Below, piece after piece: positions 34,140 through 43,381 of a stretch of 64,000 nt of DNA (position 1 is the first letter of the stretch; each line of letters begins with the position of its first letter). The notes below the pieces were generated by a model. That model was not told the origin of the DNA. It was given only the letters and a program-made list of their open reading frames with translations, and made no database searches. This DNA comes from Runella defluvii. Lineage in GTDB: Bacteria > Bacteroidota > Bacteroidia > Cytophagales > Spirosomataceae. The position numbers and the translations under genes were made by a program. The DNA is taken from contig NZ_JACIBY010000003.1 of assembly GCF_014195535.1 (NCBI RefSeq), positions 124,001-188,000 on the forward strand, read 5' to 3'.

Positions 34140-37100
34140 ATGCAACGTACTACAATCAATAAAACTATTTCGTTGTTGCGAAAAACCTTACTTCTGCCCG
34201 TTGTTATTTTGACGACGGCTTTGGTAAATCAAGATAAAAACTGGGATGTTCCAAACCCTGATGTTCAAAAAGAACTCGAATCGTTTAAAGTAGCCGATGG
34301 TTTTGAAGTGACCCTCTTTGCGGCCGAGCCATTGGTTGCAAAGCCCATTCAGATGAACTGGGATGCAGAAGGGCGTCTCTGGGTGGTAAGTAGCACTGCC
34401 TATCCTCACTTAAAAACGGGTGAACAAGCCAACGACAAAGTGTTTGTGTTGGAAGACACCGATGGGGATGGCAAGGCGGATAAGTCAACCATTTTTGCCG
34501 AAGGACTTCTTACTCCCACGGGTATTTTGCCAGGAGATGGTGGCGTTTATGTAGCCAACTCGACCGAAATTTTGCACTTTGCCGATACCGATGGAGATGG
34601 GAAGGCGGATAAAAGAAGACGTATTTTGAGCGGATTCGGAACTGCCGATACGCACCATTTGATTCACACCTTCCGCTGGGGACCCGAAGGAAGCATGTAT
34701 TTTAACCAATCCATATATATCTATAGCCACGTAGAAACGCCCTCTGGAATTAAGCGTTTGGAAGGGGGAGGAGTGTGGCAACTGCGCCCTCAACAACTCG
34801 ACCTCGATATTTATGCCAAAGGGCTTATCAATCCGTGGGGCTTGCAGTTCTCGCGTTGGGGTTCGTCATTCTTGACCGATGGGGCGGGAAATGAGGGAAT
34901 TAACTACGCCTTTCCTGGCGCTACGTTTGTGACGGCACCTGGTGCTGAACGTATTTTAAGAGGGCTTAACCCAGGCCAACCTAAGCACAGCGGCTTGGAT
35001 ATTATTTCAGGACGACACTTGCCCGAATCGTGGGCGGGTTCGTTGATTACCAATGATTTTCGTGCCAATCGCATCAACCGTTTTAAATTGGAAGAACAAG
35101 GTAGCGGGTTTGTTTCTAAACAAGTGGAAGACCTGCTTTGGACCGATAATGTAGCGTTTCGTCCCGTGGATATTTCGGTAGGGCCCGACGGCGCTATTTA
35201 CGTTGCTGACTGGTATAACCCCATTATCCAGCACGGAGAAGTGGATTTCCATGACCCACGCCGCGACCAAGAACACGGACGGATTTGGCGGATTGTGGCG
35301 AAGAATCGTCCGTTGGTAAAGAAACCACAACTGACCAAAGCTTCGGTAAATGAACTCTTGGAGGCGCTTCGCCAGCCCGAAGATTGGACACGGCTTCAAG
35401 CCAAACAAGTCCTCAAAAGCCGTGGAGCGAAGGAGGTGATTCCTGCCCTTGAGCAATGGGTGAGTAAATTGGATAAAAAAGACCCCAATTACGAGCATTT
35501 GTTGTTGGAGGCGTTGTGGACGTATCAAACGTTGGATACCGTCAATGAGTCGGTTTTGTTGACTCTTCTCAAAGCTGAAAACCACAACGCCCGTGCAGCG
35601 GCGATTCGGGCCTTTCAGTTGTGGCATGGTAAAATAAAAGACGAGGCAGGACTATTGGCAAACGCCGTAAAAGACGCCCATCCTCGGGTTCGATTGGAGG
35701 CCGTAATTGCCTTGAGAAAGCTAAAATCTGCCGAAGCAGCGCAAACGGCTTTGACCGTATTGGACAACTCAATGGATGAATTTTTGGATTTTGCACTGTG
35801 GGAAACCGTACGCGAATTGGAGCCTCAGTGGTTGAGTCGCTTAAAAACAGATTCCAACTTTATGGGTGACTCCAAGAAGACATCTTTTGCCCTAAAATCA
35901 GTCAACAACCCAGAAGCGGTAGCCCGCTTGACCCAATTGTATCAGAAAGGACAAGTGCCCGAAGAATATCAAAAGGATGCGTTGTCGGCGATTACAAAAT
36001 GGGGGAAAGCTGGTGACTTAACTACCTTGTTTGATATGGCGGTTCAAGGTAACGCTGCACGCGACAAACAAACGGCGGCGCGGCTAGGAGCGTTGGCGGA
36101 GGCAGCACAGCAACGAAAAATACAACCTACCAATGGATTGGGTAGAATTGTGGATTTTATAAAGAGTGACGAAGAAGCCGTCTCGACCACGGCGATTCGG
36201 TTGATTGGGCTGTGGAAAATGGAAGAACTGAGTGAGCAATTGTTGGGGTTGATTCAACAAGGCGAAAAACCCGTCAAAAAGGCAGCATTGGTGGCTTTAT
36301 CGGCGATGGGCAGCGAAAAATCAAAAAAAATGCTCATCGACTTAACAGGGACTAAAAATTCTCCCGAGCTACGGGTAATGTCAGTGACGCAACTGGTGGG
36401 GCTGGATGCCAACGAAGCGGCCAAAATTGGGACAGACTTGATGCGGACTGTTCCCGCTGAAACGGATGTAACTGAGTTGTTTAAAGCGTTTTTTGCGACC
36501 AAAACGGCGACAGAGGCTTTGTCAGAAGCCATTAATACGCGAAAAATTCCTGAAAATTTTGCCAAGGCAGGCCGCCAATTGATGGGGCGAAATATTCCTT
36601 GGACTCGTCGCCGTGCCGATGATGTGGTCCAACTGGAAAAAGCGCTGGAGGCGTCGGGCGGTACATTGCCCGTCGAAAAAATGCCCCAACAACTCAACGA
36701 CCGCGAAATAACGGCCTTGGCCAAAACGGTGGTCGAAACGGCTGACCCCGCCTTGGGCGAAAAAGTCTTTAGAAAGACTGAATTGTTGTGCCAAACGTGC
36801 CACGCCATTGGCGGAGCTGGAGGACGAATTGGACCCGATTTGAGTAGTTTGGGCACAAGTTCGCCCGTTGAAACCATCATTCGTTCGGTGTTGTATCCTA
36901 CGCTTTCGATCAAAGAAGGCTATGAATTGCAGCGAATTGTGAAAAAAGATGGCAGTGAAATGATGGCCTATTTGGTGAGCAATGGCAATACTGAAGTAGT
37001 GGTGCGGGATGTTGCAGGACAGGAAATATCAATGGCTAAAAATCAAATCTCAACCATCGAAAAAACACCAGGTTCGTTGATGCCAGCGAGCTTGACGGCG

Positions 37101-37628
37101 GGGCTTGACAAGAAAGAATTTGTGGATTTGATTGGGTTTTTATCAAAAATGGGTGGGCAATACCGCGTTCCTACTTCCCGCTTTGTTCGCCGTTGGAATA
37201 CTGCCATGGGAAGCAAAGAGCTGACCCGAAAAGTAACAGAAGAAGGAGGTTTGTTTGTGGCAAAGGACAAAGGAAAGGTCATAAACATGCCGATTTACAG
37301 TAAAGTATCGGGCAATTTGCCGCTCGATGAACTACCAGTGGTGGAAGGCGGTGCTGGAAAGCGTTTTAGTTTTGTCCGTTTCAATTTGGAAGTAGTCAAC
37401 AAAGGAAACGTTGAATTAGCGCTGAACTCAGTCACGGGAGTATCGGCTTGGGTGGATGCCAAACCGATGAAAATGTCGTCAACGGGTATCTCGGGTGAAT
37501 TGGCCAAAGGCATTCATTCGTTCACAATTGCCATCGACAGAAACGCCTTTAAAGAAAATAGTATTTCTGTACAAGTGTTGGATGACCAAAACGGAGCCGC
37601 CCAGCTTCGTTTGATGATGGATATGTAA
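34140..37628 (+). CDS. PVC-type heme-binding (CxxCH) membrane dehydrogenase-like protein
   Basis: An 1162-residue multidomain protein. An N-terminal anchor or signal (TLLLPVVILTTALV) is followed by a dehydrogenase-like beta-propeller (about 45-400: VLEDTDGDGKADKSTIFAEG, WGLQFSRWGS, VGPDGAIYVADWYNP) of the kind found in Planctomycetes/Verrucomicrobia-type proteins. Then come HEAT-like repeats (about 410-840) and a cytochrome c domain with C884-Q-T-C-H (LLCQTCHAIGGAGGRIGPDL) and SIKEGYELQRIVKKDG. A beta-sandwich C-terminus ends the protein. It is expected to be periplasmic or outer-leaflet. It follows the SGNH hydrolase gene after a 256-bp gap with repeats, so a shared operon is uncertain. The substrate is unknown. 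Confidence 0.9.
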   Translation: MQRTTINKTISLLRKTLLLPVVILTTALVNQDKNWDVPNPDVQKELESFKVADGFEVTLFAAEPLVAKPIQMNWDAEGRLWVVSSTAYPHLKTGEQANDKVFVLEDTDGDGKADKSTIFAEGLLTPTGILPGDGGVYVANSTEILHFADTDGDGKADKRRRILSGFGTADTHHLIHTFRWGPEGSMYFNQSIYIYSHVETPSGIKRLEGGGVWQLRPQQLDLDIYAKGLINPWGLQFSRWGSSFLTDGAGNEGINYAFPGATFVTAPGAERILRGLNPGQPKHSGLDIISGRHLPESWAGSLITNDFRANRINRFKLEEQGSGFVSKQVEDLLWTDNVAFRPVDISVGPDGAIYVADWYNPIIQHGEVDFHDPRRDQEHGRIWRIVAKNRPLVKKPQLTKASVNELLEALRQPEDWTRLQAKQVLKSRGAKEVIPALEQWVSKLDKKDPNYEHLLLEALWTYQTLDTVNESVLLTLLKAENHNARAAAIRAFQLWHGKIKDEAGLLANAVKDAHPRVRLEAVIALRKLKSAEAAQTALTVLDNSMDEFLDFALWETVRELEPQWLSRLKTDSNFMGDSKKTSFALKSVNNPEAVARLTQLYQKGQVPEEYQKDALSAITKWGKAGDLTTLFDMAVQGNAARDKQTAARLGALAEAAQQRKIQPTNGLGRIVDFIKSDEEAVSTTAIRLIGLWKMEELSEQLLGLIQQGEKPVKKAALVALSAMGSEKSKKMLIDLTGTKNSPELRVMSVTQLVGLDANEAAKIGTDLMRTVPAETDVTELFKAFFATKTATEALSEAINTRKIPENFAKAGRQLMGRNIPWTRRRADDVVQLEKALEASGGTLPVEKMPQQLNDREITALAKTVVETADPALGEKVFRKTELLCQTCHAIGGAGGRIGPDLSSLGTSSPVETIIRSVLYPTLSIKEGYELQRIVKKDGSEMMAYLVSNGNTEVVVRDVAGQEISMAKNQISTIEKTPGSLMPASLTAGLDKKEFVDLIGFLSKMGGQYRVPTSRFVRRWNTAMGSKELTRKVTEEGGLFVAKDKGKVINMPIYSKVSGNLPLDELPVVEGGAGKRFSFVRFNLEVVNKGNVELALNSVTGVSAWVDAKPMKMSSTGISGELAKGIHSFTIAIDRNAFKENSISVQVLDDQNGAAQLRLMMDM

Positions 37629-37654
37629 ACCAAGTAGTTTCAACTGCTTGCTGG

Positions 37655-37699
37655 AGACTTCCTACTAAGGCTATGTTGGCCGAAGTGGGAAGTCTTTTT
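37655..37699 (+). terminator. Rho-independent terminator
   Basis: AGACTTCC (37655-37662) pairs with GGAAGTCT (37688-37695) around a partly paired loop and is followed by TTTTTA. It ends the heme-binding dehydrogenase transcript. Confidence 0.7.
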
Positions 37700-37794
37700 A
37701 TTTGACCTAATTCACGATTGCCTTCACCGTTTTTTGAAGATTAAATTTTAATTTTTTTCTAACAAAATTCAAACCTTCTCAGTTGTATGAAAAA

Positions 37795-37836
37795 TACGAT
37801 GTTGTTGTAGTATTTTATATAAATTACAATATCGTA
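37795..37836. promoter_or_regulatory. Inverted repeat in exporter leader
   Basis: TACGATGTTGTTGTA (37795-37809) is mirrored by TTACAATATCGTA (37824-37836), whose reverse complement is TACGATATTGTAA. This places two inverted half-sites about 15-55 bp before the ATG at 37851, as expected for an operator of the tripartite exporter operon. No regulator gene is adjacent. Confidence 0.45.
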
Positions 37837-37850
37837 CTTTTTTAGAAAAC

Positions 37851-38555
37851 ATGAATCAGAAAAAGCTCATCGCCGAACTCAAAGGTGCGGGAAAAGAATA
37901 CAAAACGGGTGATCAAACAATTGTAGCCCTTCAAGCGAGTGATTTTCAGCTGCATGAAGGAGAGCTTACCTTGATTATTGGCCCTTCTGGTTCGGGTAAA
38001 ACCACCTTGCTTTCTCTGTTGGGGTGTGTCATTTATCCAAGCTACGGCGATTTGTGGGTGGATGGGCAGCATATTAATTCCTTGAACGCCACCAAATTAG
38101 CCCGTCTTCGGTTGGAAACCATTGGTTTTGTCTTCCAAAGCTTCAATCTTTTAGCACCACTTACAGCCGAAGAAAACGTTGAGCTACCGCTAAAATTACT
38201 CGGTTTGGACAGCAGCGAACGAAAAAAACGAGTTCAAAAAGCCCTTGAAACGGTAGGAATGATAGAACGCCGTAAAAATTTACCCAAAGCGTTATCTGGT
38301 GGCCAACAACAGCGCATTGCCATTGCTCGGGCTTTGGTAACAAACCCTAAAATGATTTTGTGTGATGAACCTACGGCATCGCTCGACAAAGATTCGTTGG
38401 GGGTAGTGATGAAAGAATTACAGACGCTGGCTCGTCAAGGGAAGTCGGTTGCTGTTGTCACCCACGACCCGCGCTTGCAACAGTACGCCGATCGTGCTGT
38501 TGAGGTGAAAAATGGACAAGTGATTCCCATTGAATTAACGAACGTTAAGGGCTGA
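37851..38555 (+). CDS. ABC transporter ATP-binding protein (MacB/DevA-like)
   Basis: A 234-residue nucleotide-binding protein with Walker A GPSGSGKTT (about 44-52), signature LSGGQQQR (about 147-154), Walker B MILCDEPTASLD (about 168-179) and the H-loop VVTHD. The form of the Q-loop and signature region resembles LolD/MacB/DevA ATPases. First gene of a four-gene cluster with adaptor, permease and TolC genes, so it powers a tripartite efflux or export pump. The gap to the adaptor gene (about 197 bp) holds REP-like and TTATTTGTTAAC repeats. Confidence 0.92.
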   Translation: MNQKKLIAELKGAGKEYKTGDQTIVALQASDFQLHEGELTLIIGPSGSGKTTLLSLLGCVIYPSYGDLWVDGQHINSLNATKLARLRLETIGFVFQSFNLLAPLTAEENVELPLKLLGLDSSERKKRVQKALETVGMIERRKNLPKALSGGQQQRIAIARALVTNPKMILCDEPTASLDKDSLGVVMKELQTLARQGKSVAVVTHDPRLQQYADRAVEVKNGQVIPIELTNVKG

Positions 38556-38560
38556 TAAAC

Positions 38561-38590
38561 AGTTAATCGTTATTTGTTAACCGTTAAGTA
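38561..38590. repeat. TTATTTGTTAAC-type intergenic repeat
   Basis: AGTTAATCGTTATTTGTTAACCGTTAAG, split here as 38561-38580 and 38581-38588. Related sequences occur at 32436-32452 and 50219-50264 (reverse orientation). It lies inside the exporter cluster between ATPase and adaptor genes. Confidence 0.5.
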
Positions 38591-38621
38591 GTTGGCAAAA
38601 ATTAAAAAAACACCTGTTGTT

Positions 38622-38660
38622 ATTACAAATGTTGCGCCTCTACCGAGGCTACTTTGAATT
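38622..38660. repeat. REP-like palindromic element
   Basis: ACAAATGTTGCGCCTCTACC is followed by GAGGC; GCCTCTACCGAGGC forms a small hairpin. The same AAAT-GTT-KCGCCTC layout occurs in the 33.95 kb copy (minus strand). It lies between the ABC ATPase and adaptor genes. Confidence 0.5.
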
Positions 38661-38752
38661 ACTCTAAAACTTTTGTTTTATTACTTAATTAGTATGATTA
38701 ACAGTTACTTACTGCTATTTTGAATCCGCTTTAATCTTAACAACTTACACAC

Positions 38753-39712
38753 GTGGAAATAAAGAAAGTCAAAAAAGAATGGTTGTTGCTTTTTTGCCTC
38801 CCACTTTGGTGGGGATGTGGTAAAAAATCGGACTCGGAAGAAAAAGTAGCCAAGGTCGATTCGGTGGCACTTCCTTCGACCAAAGACCAGATTTTGGGGG
38901 TGGCGAGAATTGAGCCAGAAGATGGACTTATGAGTCTAACGGCAGGTACAACAGGCCGCGTTCTGGAGGTGCTTATCGACGAAAACGATTCGGTCACAAA
39001 AGGACAACCTCTGTTGCGCGTGGAAGTAGCCGTGGAAAACGCCCAACTTCGCCAGTCACAAAGCAAGATTGCAACGCTCCAAGCCACCTTGGCTGCCAAC
39101 CAAGCCACCCTTGAGGGATTGCGGGTCAGTTTGGCCAATGCCCAAGAAAACTACACCCGTAACGTGGATTTGTTCAAAGGCAACGCCCAAACCAAACAAG
39201 CCGTGGATGATAGCAAAGCGACGGTAGATAAGTTACTGAAAGATAGTGAGACGGCCGAGGCCAACGTTCGGCAAGCCCAAAGTCGCATTGGGGAATCGAA
39301 GGCTGATTTAAACTATTACCAAACGGTTTTAGAAAAGAAAAAAGTGTTGGCGCTGCTTTCTGGAAAAATCCTGAAAGTGTTGGTCAAAGTTGGTGAATAC
39401 GTCAATAACGACTCCCAAATCGCCGATTTTGCGCCGTCAGGGCCGTTGTATGCCAAAACCGAAGTGGATGAACTCTACGCCGAACGGGTTCAAGTAGGGC
39501 AGAAAGCCTACATTTTATCCCAAACCACGGGCGACACCTTGGCGCAGGGAAAGGTGAGCTACGCCGCTGCGTATCTGAAACAAAAATCGCTGTTTAAAGA
39601 TCAAGCGACCGAACAAGAAGACCGCCGCGTTCGGGACGTGTCCATTCGATTGGAGGCGGGAAAAATGCCGTTGATTGGCAGCCGAGTTGATTGTCTCATT
39701 CTTCTCCAATAA
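38753..39712 (+). CDS. HlyD/RND-type periplasmic adaptor lipoprotein
   Basis: A 319-residue membrane-fusion protein. The lipobox is LLLFCLPLWWGCGKKSD (Cys22), so it is lipidated in the inner membrane. It has a lipoyl half-motif (VLEVLIDENDSVTKGQPLLR), a long alpha-hairpin (about 95-205: QSKIATLQATLAANQATLEG and onward), the second lipoyl half (SGKILKVLVKVGEYVNNDSQ) and a beta-barrel (VDELYAERVQVGQKAYI). The start codon is GTG. It links the ABC permease to the TolC protein encoded two genes downstream. The permease gene starts 12 bp after its stop. Confidence 0.9.
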   Translation: MEIKKVKKEWLLLFCLPLWWGCGKKSDSEEKVAKVDSVALPSTKDQILGVARIEPEDGLMSLTAGTTGRVLEVLIDENDSVTKGQPLLRVEVAVENAQLRQSQSKIATLQATLAANQATLEGLRVSLANAQENYTRNVDLFKGNAQTKQAVDDSKATVDKLLKDSETAEANVRQAQSRIGESKADLNYYQTVLEKKKVLALLSGKILKVLVKVGEYVNNDSQIADFAPSGPLYAKTEVDELYAERVQVGQKAYILSQTTGDTLAQGKVSYAAAYLKQKSLFKDQATEQEDRRVRDVSIRLEAGKMPLIGSRVDCLILLQ

Positions 39713-39724
39713 ACCTGACCTACC

Positions 39725-40843
39725 ATGCTCAAAGAGGCGTTTAAGTTCATGTGGTACGACAAAGCCAAAATGTTTGGGATTTTGTTTGGTATCATTCTCT
39801 CGGTGTTTCTGATTGGACAACAACTGGGTATTTGTTTTGCCTTGTTGGGCGGCACTATTTCTTTGGCCGAAAACAACAAGCAATACATTTGGGTTGTGAG
39901 CGATAAAAGTCAGCAAGTCAGTGATTTGCCGCTGTTGGATATGCGTGTCTCGCGGGAGCTAATGAGTGTGGCGGGCGTGAAGCGCGTCAATACGATGGTG
40001 GTGGCCGCAGGCAGCGCCAAGTTTAAGGATGGTACCAAAACGCCCATTACGCTCATTGGTACTCAATCGCCGCGCCACGCGGGTGGGCCGTGGAATTTTG
40101 TCAAAGGAAATTTGGAAGATTTACAGCAAGAAGGTGCTCTCATTACGGACGAATACGACCCCATTTCTTCCAAAAAAATCAAAATTGGCGACCATTTTGA
40201 GTTCAACGGTTCCCGCGTTTTTTTGAGTGGAAACACCCGAAGTGCTAAAGGGTTAGGCGTGGCCTATGGCTTTACAACGGTTGAACGTGCCCGTAAGTTG
40301 TGCCGAATATCTACCAACCAAGCATCGGCGTTTTTGGTGGAAGCCGAGGCAGGTTTTACGCACCAACAAGTCGTCAACAACATCAACAAAGAGATTTTGG
40401 GGGTGAAAGCCCGCGACGGCGAAGCGTTTACCCAAGAAAGTCTCAAATACTTTGCGCTCAATAGTGGCATTGTCGCTTCCTTCGGTTTGTTGGTCGTTTT
40501 TGCCATCATCACAGGCTTTGCCATTGTGGGTCTAACGATGTTTTCGGCCGTCAACGACCGATTGAAAGATTACGGCACGCTCAAAGCCATTGGAGGAACC
40601 AACGGAATCATCCGCCAACTGATTTTATGGCAAGCCGTTATTTATTCGACAGTCGGTTTTGTCATAGCCTACGTCTTGCTGCGGGGCTTTGTCAATGTCA
40701 CCAAAACCAGCCTTAACATCAAAATTACGCCGTATCTCATCCTTTTTCTCATTGGCGTAACCCTGTTCATCGCCGTGTTGGGGAGTTTGTTTGCCATGCG
40801 TAAAATCACGAAAATGGAACCCGCCCAAGTATTTAGAACCTAA
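39725..40843 (+). CDS. ABC transporter permease, DevC/FtsX-type
   Basis: A 372-residue permease of the type VII/MacB-like fold: TM1 at about 17-37 (MFGILFGIILSVFLIGQQLG), a large periplasmic MacB-PCD-like domain (about 60-240), and three C-terminal helices (IVASFGLLVVFAIITGFAIV, the LWQAVIYSTVGFVIAYVLL segment and YLILFLIGVTLFIAVLGSLF). The motif VNDRLKDYGTLKAIGGTNGI and the C-terminal KMEPAQVFRT are typical of DevC. Like DevC of cyanobacteria, it pairs with an adaptor (DevB), an ATPase (DevA) and TolC. The substrate is not known; glycolipid or peptide export is possible. Confidence 0.9.
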   Translation: MLKEAFKFMWYDKAKMFGILFGIILSVFLIGQQLGICFALLGGTISLAENNKQYIWVVSDKSQQVSDLPLLDMRVSRELMSVAGVKRVNTMVVAAGSAKFKDGTKTPITLIGTQSPRHAGGPWNFVKGNLEDLQQEGALITDEYDPISSKKIKIGDHFEFNGSRVFLSGNTRSAKGLGVAYGFTTVERARKLCRISTNQASAFLVEAEAGFTHQQVVNNINKEILGVKARDGEAFTQESLKYFALNSGIVASFGLLVVFAIITGFAIVGLTMFSAVNDRLKDYGTLKAIGGTNGIIRQLILWQAVIYSTVGFVIAYVLLRGFVNVTKTSLNIKITPYLILFLIGVTLFIAVLGSLFAMRKITKMEPAQVFRT

Positions 40844-40848
40844 TTGTT

Positions 40849-42156
40849 ATGAAGAAAATCGCGTTTTTTTTATTAGGAATTGGGCTGTTGCCTATGGCTG
40901 TAAATGCTCAAAAACTGTCGCTTGATGACGCCTTAAAAATGGCCATTGATAATCGCCTCGAACTGAAAAACCAACAACTTCAACTGCGAATTGTGGAAGG
41001 AGAAGAGGCTAAACTTCGGGCAAAATGGCTTCCGCAAGTCAACGCCTCGGCAGATATGCGTTGGAATACCCAACTTCAAACCTCGGTTTTTAAAAATGCC
41101 CCTTTTGCCAACGGCCAAGACGTCAAATTGGTGTTAGGTGTTCCGTTTAACAATAATGTGGGACTTTCGGCCGAGCAAAAAGTCTATGATGCGGCTAGCA
41201 AGTATGACCGATTGATAAACTCTGAAACGGTGGAAGGCCAAAAAATTACGCTTGAAAAACAAAAAATAGACATAAAACAGGCCGTTATGGAAGCTTATTA
41301 CGCCGTTTTGTTCAATCAAGAAAGAATTGCGCTGGCCGAAAAAGCGGTTGTTCGGGCGCAAGCGTATTGGGAGTCGGGGAAAACGAAGTGGGAAAAAGGG
41401 ACGATTCTGAAAAACGATTTTGAGCGCCTGCAATTGGATGTTAACAACGCTCAAACGGCGCTGACGAAGGCAAAACAAGATTTAAAAGTGAATCAGGCGT
41501 ACCTGTTGTACCAAATTGGTTTAAAACAAACCTCGGTAGAGCTAACCGAAACCTTGGAAAAAGTGTTGGCCACTTCGGAAAATACAACCCCAGAAACGGC
41601 GCTTGATACTCGCCCTGAGCTAAAGCAAGAGCAATCGGCGTTGCGGGTGAATGAATTACTTCAGCAAAAGCAAAAATCACGGCTGGCACCGTTGGTAAGT
41701 GCTTACGGAAACTACACCGCACTCCAGCTTAATGACAAATTTAATCCGTTTTCGTCGGGAACGTGGTTTCCGTTCAATTACGTAGGTTTGAAGCTAAACA
41801 TTCCCCTGTATGACGGTAAACAAACGGCCCTTTTGCGCAACGAATATGCGTTGAAAACGCAAGTAAATCGCAATACAATTGATAAAATAAAAGGAGATTT
41901 TGAATACGAAATTACCAACACAACGACAGTTCTGACCCAAGAAAAGGCCAATGTGCTGGACACGAAGAAAAACGTAGCGTTAGCGCAACAAATTTTAGAA
42001 ACCGACCGCTTTCGCTACGAAAAAGGAACGTTGTTGTTGGCCGATTTGAAAAATACCGAATACAGCCTTCAGAACGCCGAAACCAATTATTTGAACAGTG
42101 TGTATCAATTTTTGATTGCCCATGTGCGCTATAAAAAAGCTGCGGGGACGCTCTAA
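40849..42156 (+). CDS. TolC family outer membrane channel
   Basis: A 435-residue TolC-type outer membrane efflux protein. The signal is MKKIAFFLLGIGLLPMAVNA. Two repeated helical hairpin halves contain LSLDDALKMAIDNRLELKNQ, QAVMEAYYAVLFNQERIALA, KGTILKNDFERLQLDV, the second-half AQQILETDRFRYEKGTLLLA and DLKNTEYSLQNAETNYLNSV. It begins 5 bp after the permease and completes the tripartite pump encoded from 37.85 kb. Confidence 0.92.
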   Translation: MKKIAFFLLGIGLLPMAVNAQKLSLDDALKMAIDNRLELKNQQLQLRIVEGEEAKLRAKWLPQVNASADMRWNTQLQTSVFKNAPFANGQDVKLVLGVPFNNNVGLSAEQKVYDAASKYDRLINSETVEGQKITLEKQKIDIKQAVMEAYYAVLFNQERIALAEKAVVRAQAYWESGKTKWEKGTILKNDFERLQLDVNNAQTALTKAKQDLKVNQAYLLYQIGLKQTSVELTETLEKVLATSENTTPETALDTRPELKQEQSALRVNELLQQKQKSRLAPLVSAYGNYTALQLNDKFNPFSSGTWFPFNYVGLKLNIPLYDGKQTALLRNEYALKTQVNRNTIDKIKGDFEYEITNTTTVLTQEKANVLDTKKNVALAQQILETDRFRYEKGTLLLADLKNTEYSLQNAETNYLNSVYQFLIAHVRYKKAAGTL

Positions 42157-42174
42157 CGTCCCCGTTTCGGGTGC

Positions 42175-43155
42175 CTATTTCATAATCATTTCATAGGCCG
42201 TTTCGAGCAGTTCTTCTTTGTCGAGCAGACTCAATGAGAGGGGTAATTGGGCCAAACCGAGCAAACGCCGCATGATTTCGACGCCCGTAAATTGATCAAC
42301 CAACTGTGGATTTTTTACCGCACCGTAGGCTTGATACACTTTACGAATGGTGTCTTCGTCTTGTTTGGCCAACATCAGATGGGCCGTGAGTACACCCAAA
42401 TCAAATTCAGGACAGCCATAAAAACAAAACTCGGGGTCAATCACTTTCAGACCAGAATCGGTTTTTAGCCAACTGCCTGGGTAAAAATCGCCGTGCAGCA
42501 AGCTGTGCCCGTCCGACAAATACACCTGACCCAGTTCTTCCACTTTCTTTTTCAAATACGGGTCAACTTTATAGGCCATCGAAATCATCTGAAATCCGTC
42601 ATGGAGCGAATCGAGGTCAAACCCGTTGTTTTCCACGAAGGGAAACTTAAAAATATGTTCATGGTTAAGTACCCGCATGGCACGGTTGGCAAACGTCCCG
42701 TCGAGGGTTTCTTTCCAGGTTAGTTGGTGCAACATGGCCAAAAAATGCGCCAATGCTTCGGCTTCAACCATCGACAGCTTTTGCTGAGGTTGGTACAAAA
42801 ACGTATAATCGCTCGACGTCCCTAAGTCCTCCAACGTAAGAATACAGGCACTTTCATCTACCCCAATCAGGGCAGGCATGAAGGTTTGGATGGAAGCAAA
42901 TTCTTGGATTTTCTCGTAAAAATGAGCCTCAATCACCGCACGCTCGCAAGGAGCCGAAATTTGGGGGTATTTCTCAACGTAAGGCCGCGCTTGTTTGATA
43001 ATAAGCGTACGGTCGTGCGTCCGAACCCGAAGCGTATAATTCATGTTACCTTCGCCAGGGATTTCAAGGCTAAAAATAGGTTCGTTCTCTTTGAGCCATC
43101 CTTTTGCCTGTAGGTATTCTTGCAATGCTTGTGCTTTCGTGATGTCGAGGTGCAT
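42175..43155 (-). CDS. Phosphotransferase related to methylthioribose kinase
   Basis: A 326-residue APH/choline-kinase-fold enzyme. It has NYTLRVRTHDRTLIIKQARP (ATP-binding Lys), ILTLEDLG (hinge), a catalytic-loop LLHGDFYPGSWLKTD and a metal-site VIDPEFCFYGCPEFDLG, the pattern of S-methyl-5-thioribose kinase (MtnK). No other methionine-salvage gene is adjacent, so sugar-kinase or MTR-kinase function is an inference. The start at 43155 excludes an AT-rich extension. It is convergent with the TolC gene and divergent from tex. Confidence 0.82.
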   Translation of the reverse strand: MHLDITKAQALQEYLQAKGWLKENEPIFSLEIPGEGNMNYTLRVRTHDRTLIIKQARPYVEKYPQISAPCERAVIEAHFYEKIQEFASIQTFMPALIGVDESACILTLEDLGTSSDYTFLYQPQQKLSMVEAEALAHFLAMLHQLTWKETLDGTFANRAMRVLNHEHIFKFPFVENNGFDLDSLHDGFQMISMAYKVDPYLKKKVEELGQVYLSDGHSLLHGDFYPGSWLKTDSGLKVIDPEFCFYGCPEFDLGVLTAHLMLAKQDEDTIRKVYQAYGAVKNPQLVDQFTGVEIMRRLLGLAQLPLSLSLLDKEELLETAYEMIMK

Positions 43156-43381
43156 AAAGTTGTGATTTGAATTTTCGAAGGTACGACTAAAACAATTGTG
43201 CCAGCGTTTTAGGTTTAGATAGAAAAAATAGTTTGCACCAATCCGCTTCTGTTTGCTTATTTGCGGGCTGGTTCGGTGCAGCGACAGCACTGCAACGGAA
43301 ACGCTGGACCTTTTTTTCTAAATTATAATTTTGGAAAGAGCGACGAAGCGATAAAGATTTTTAAAAGTATAAATAACGTAA

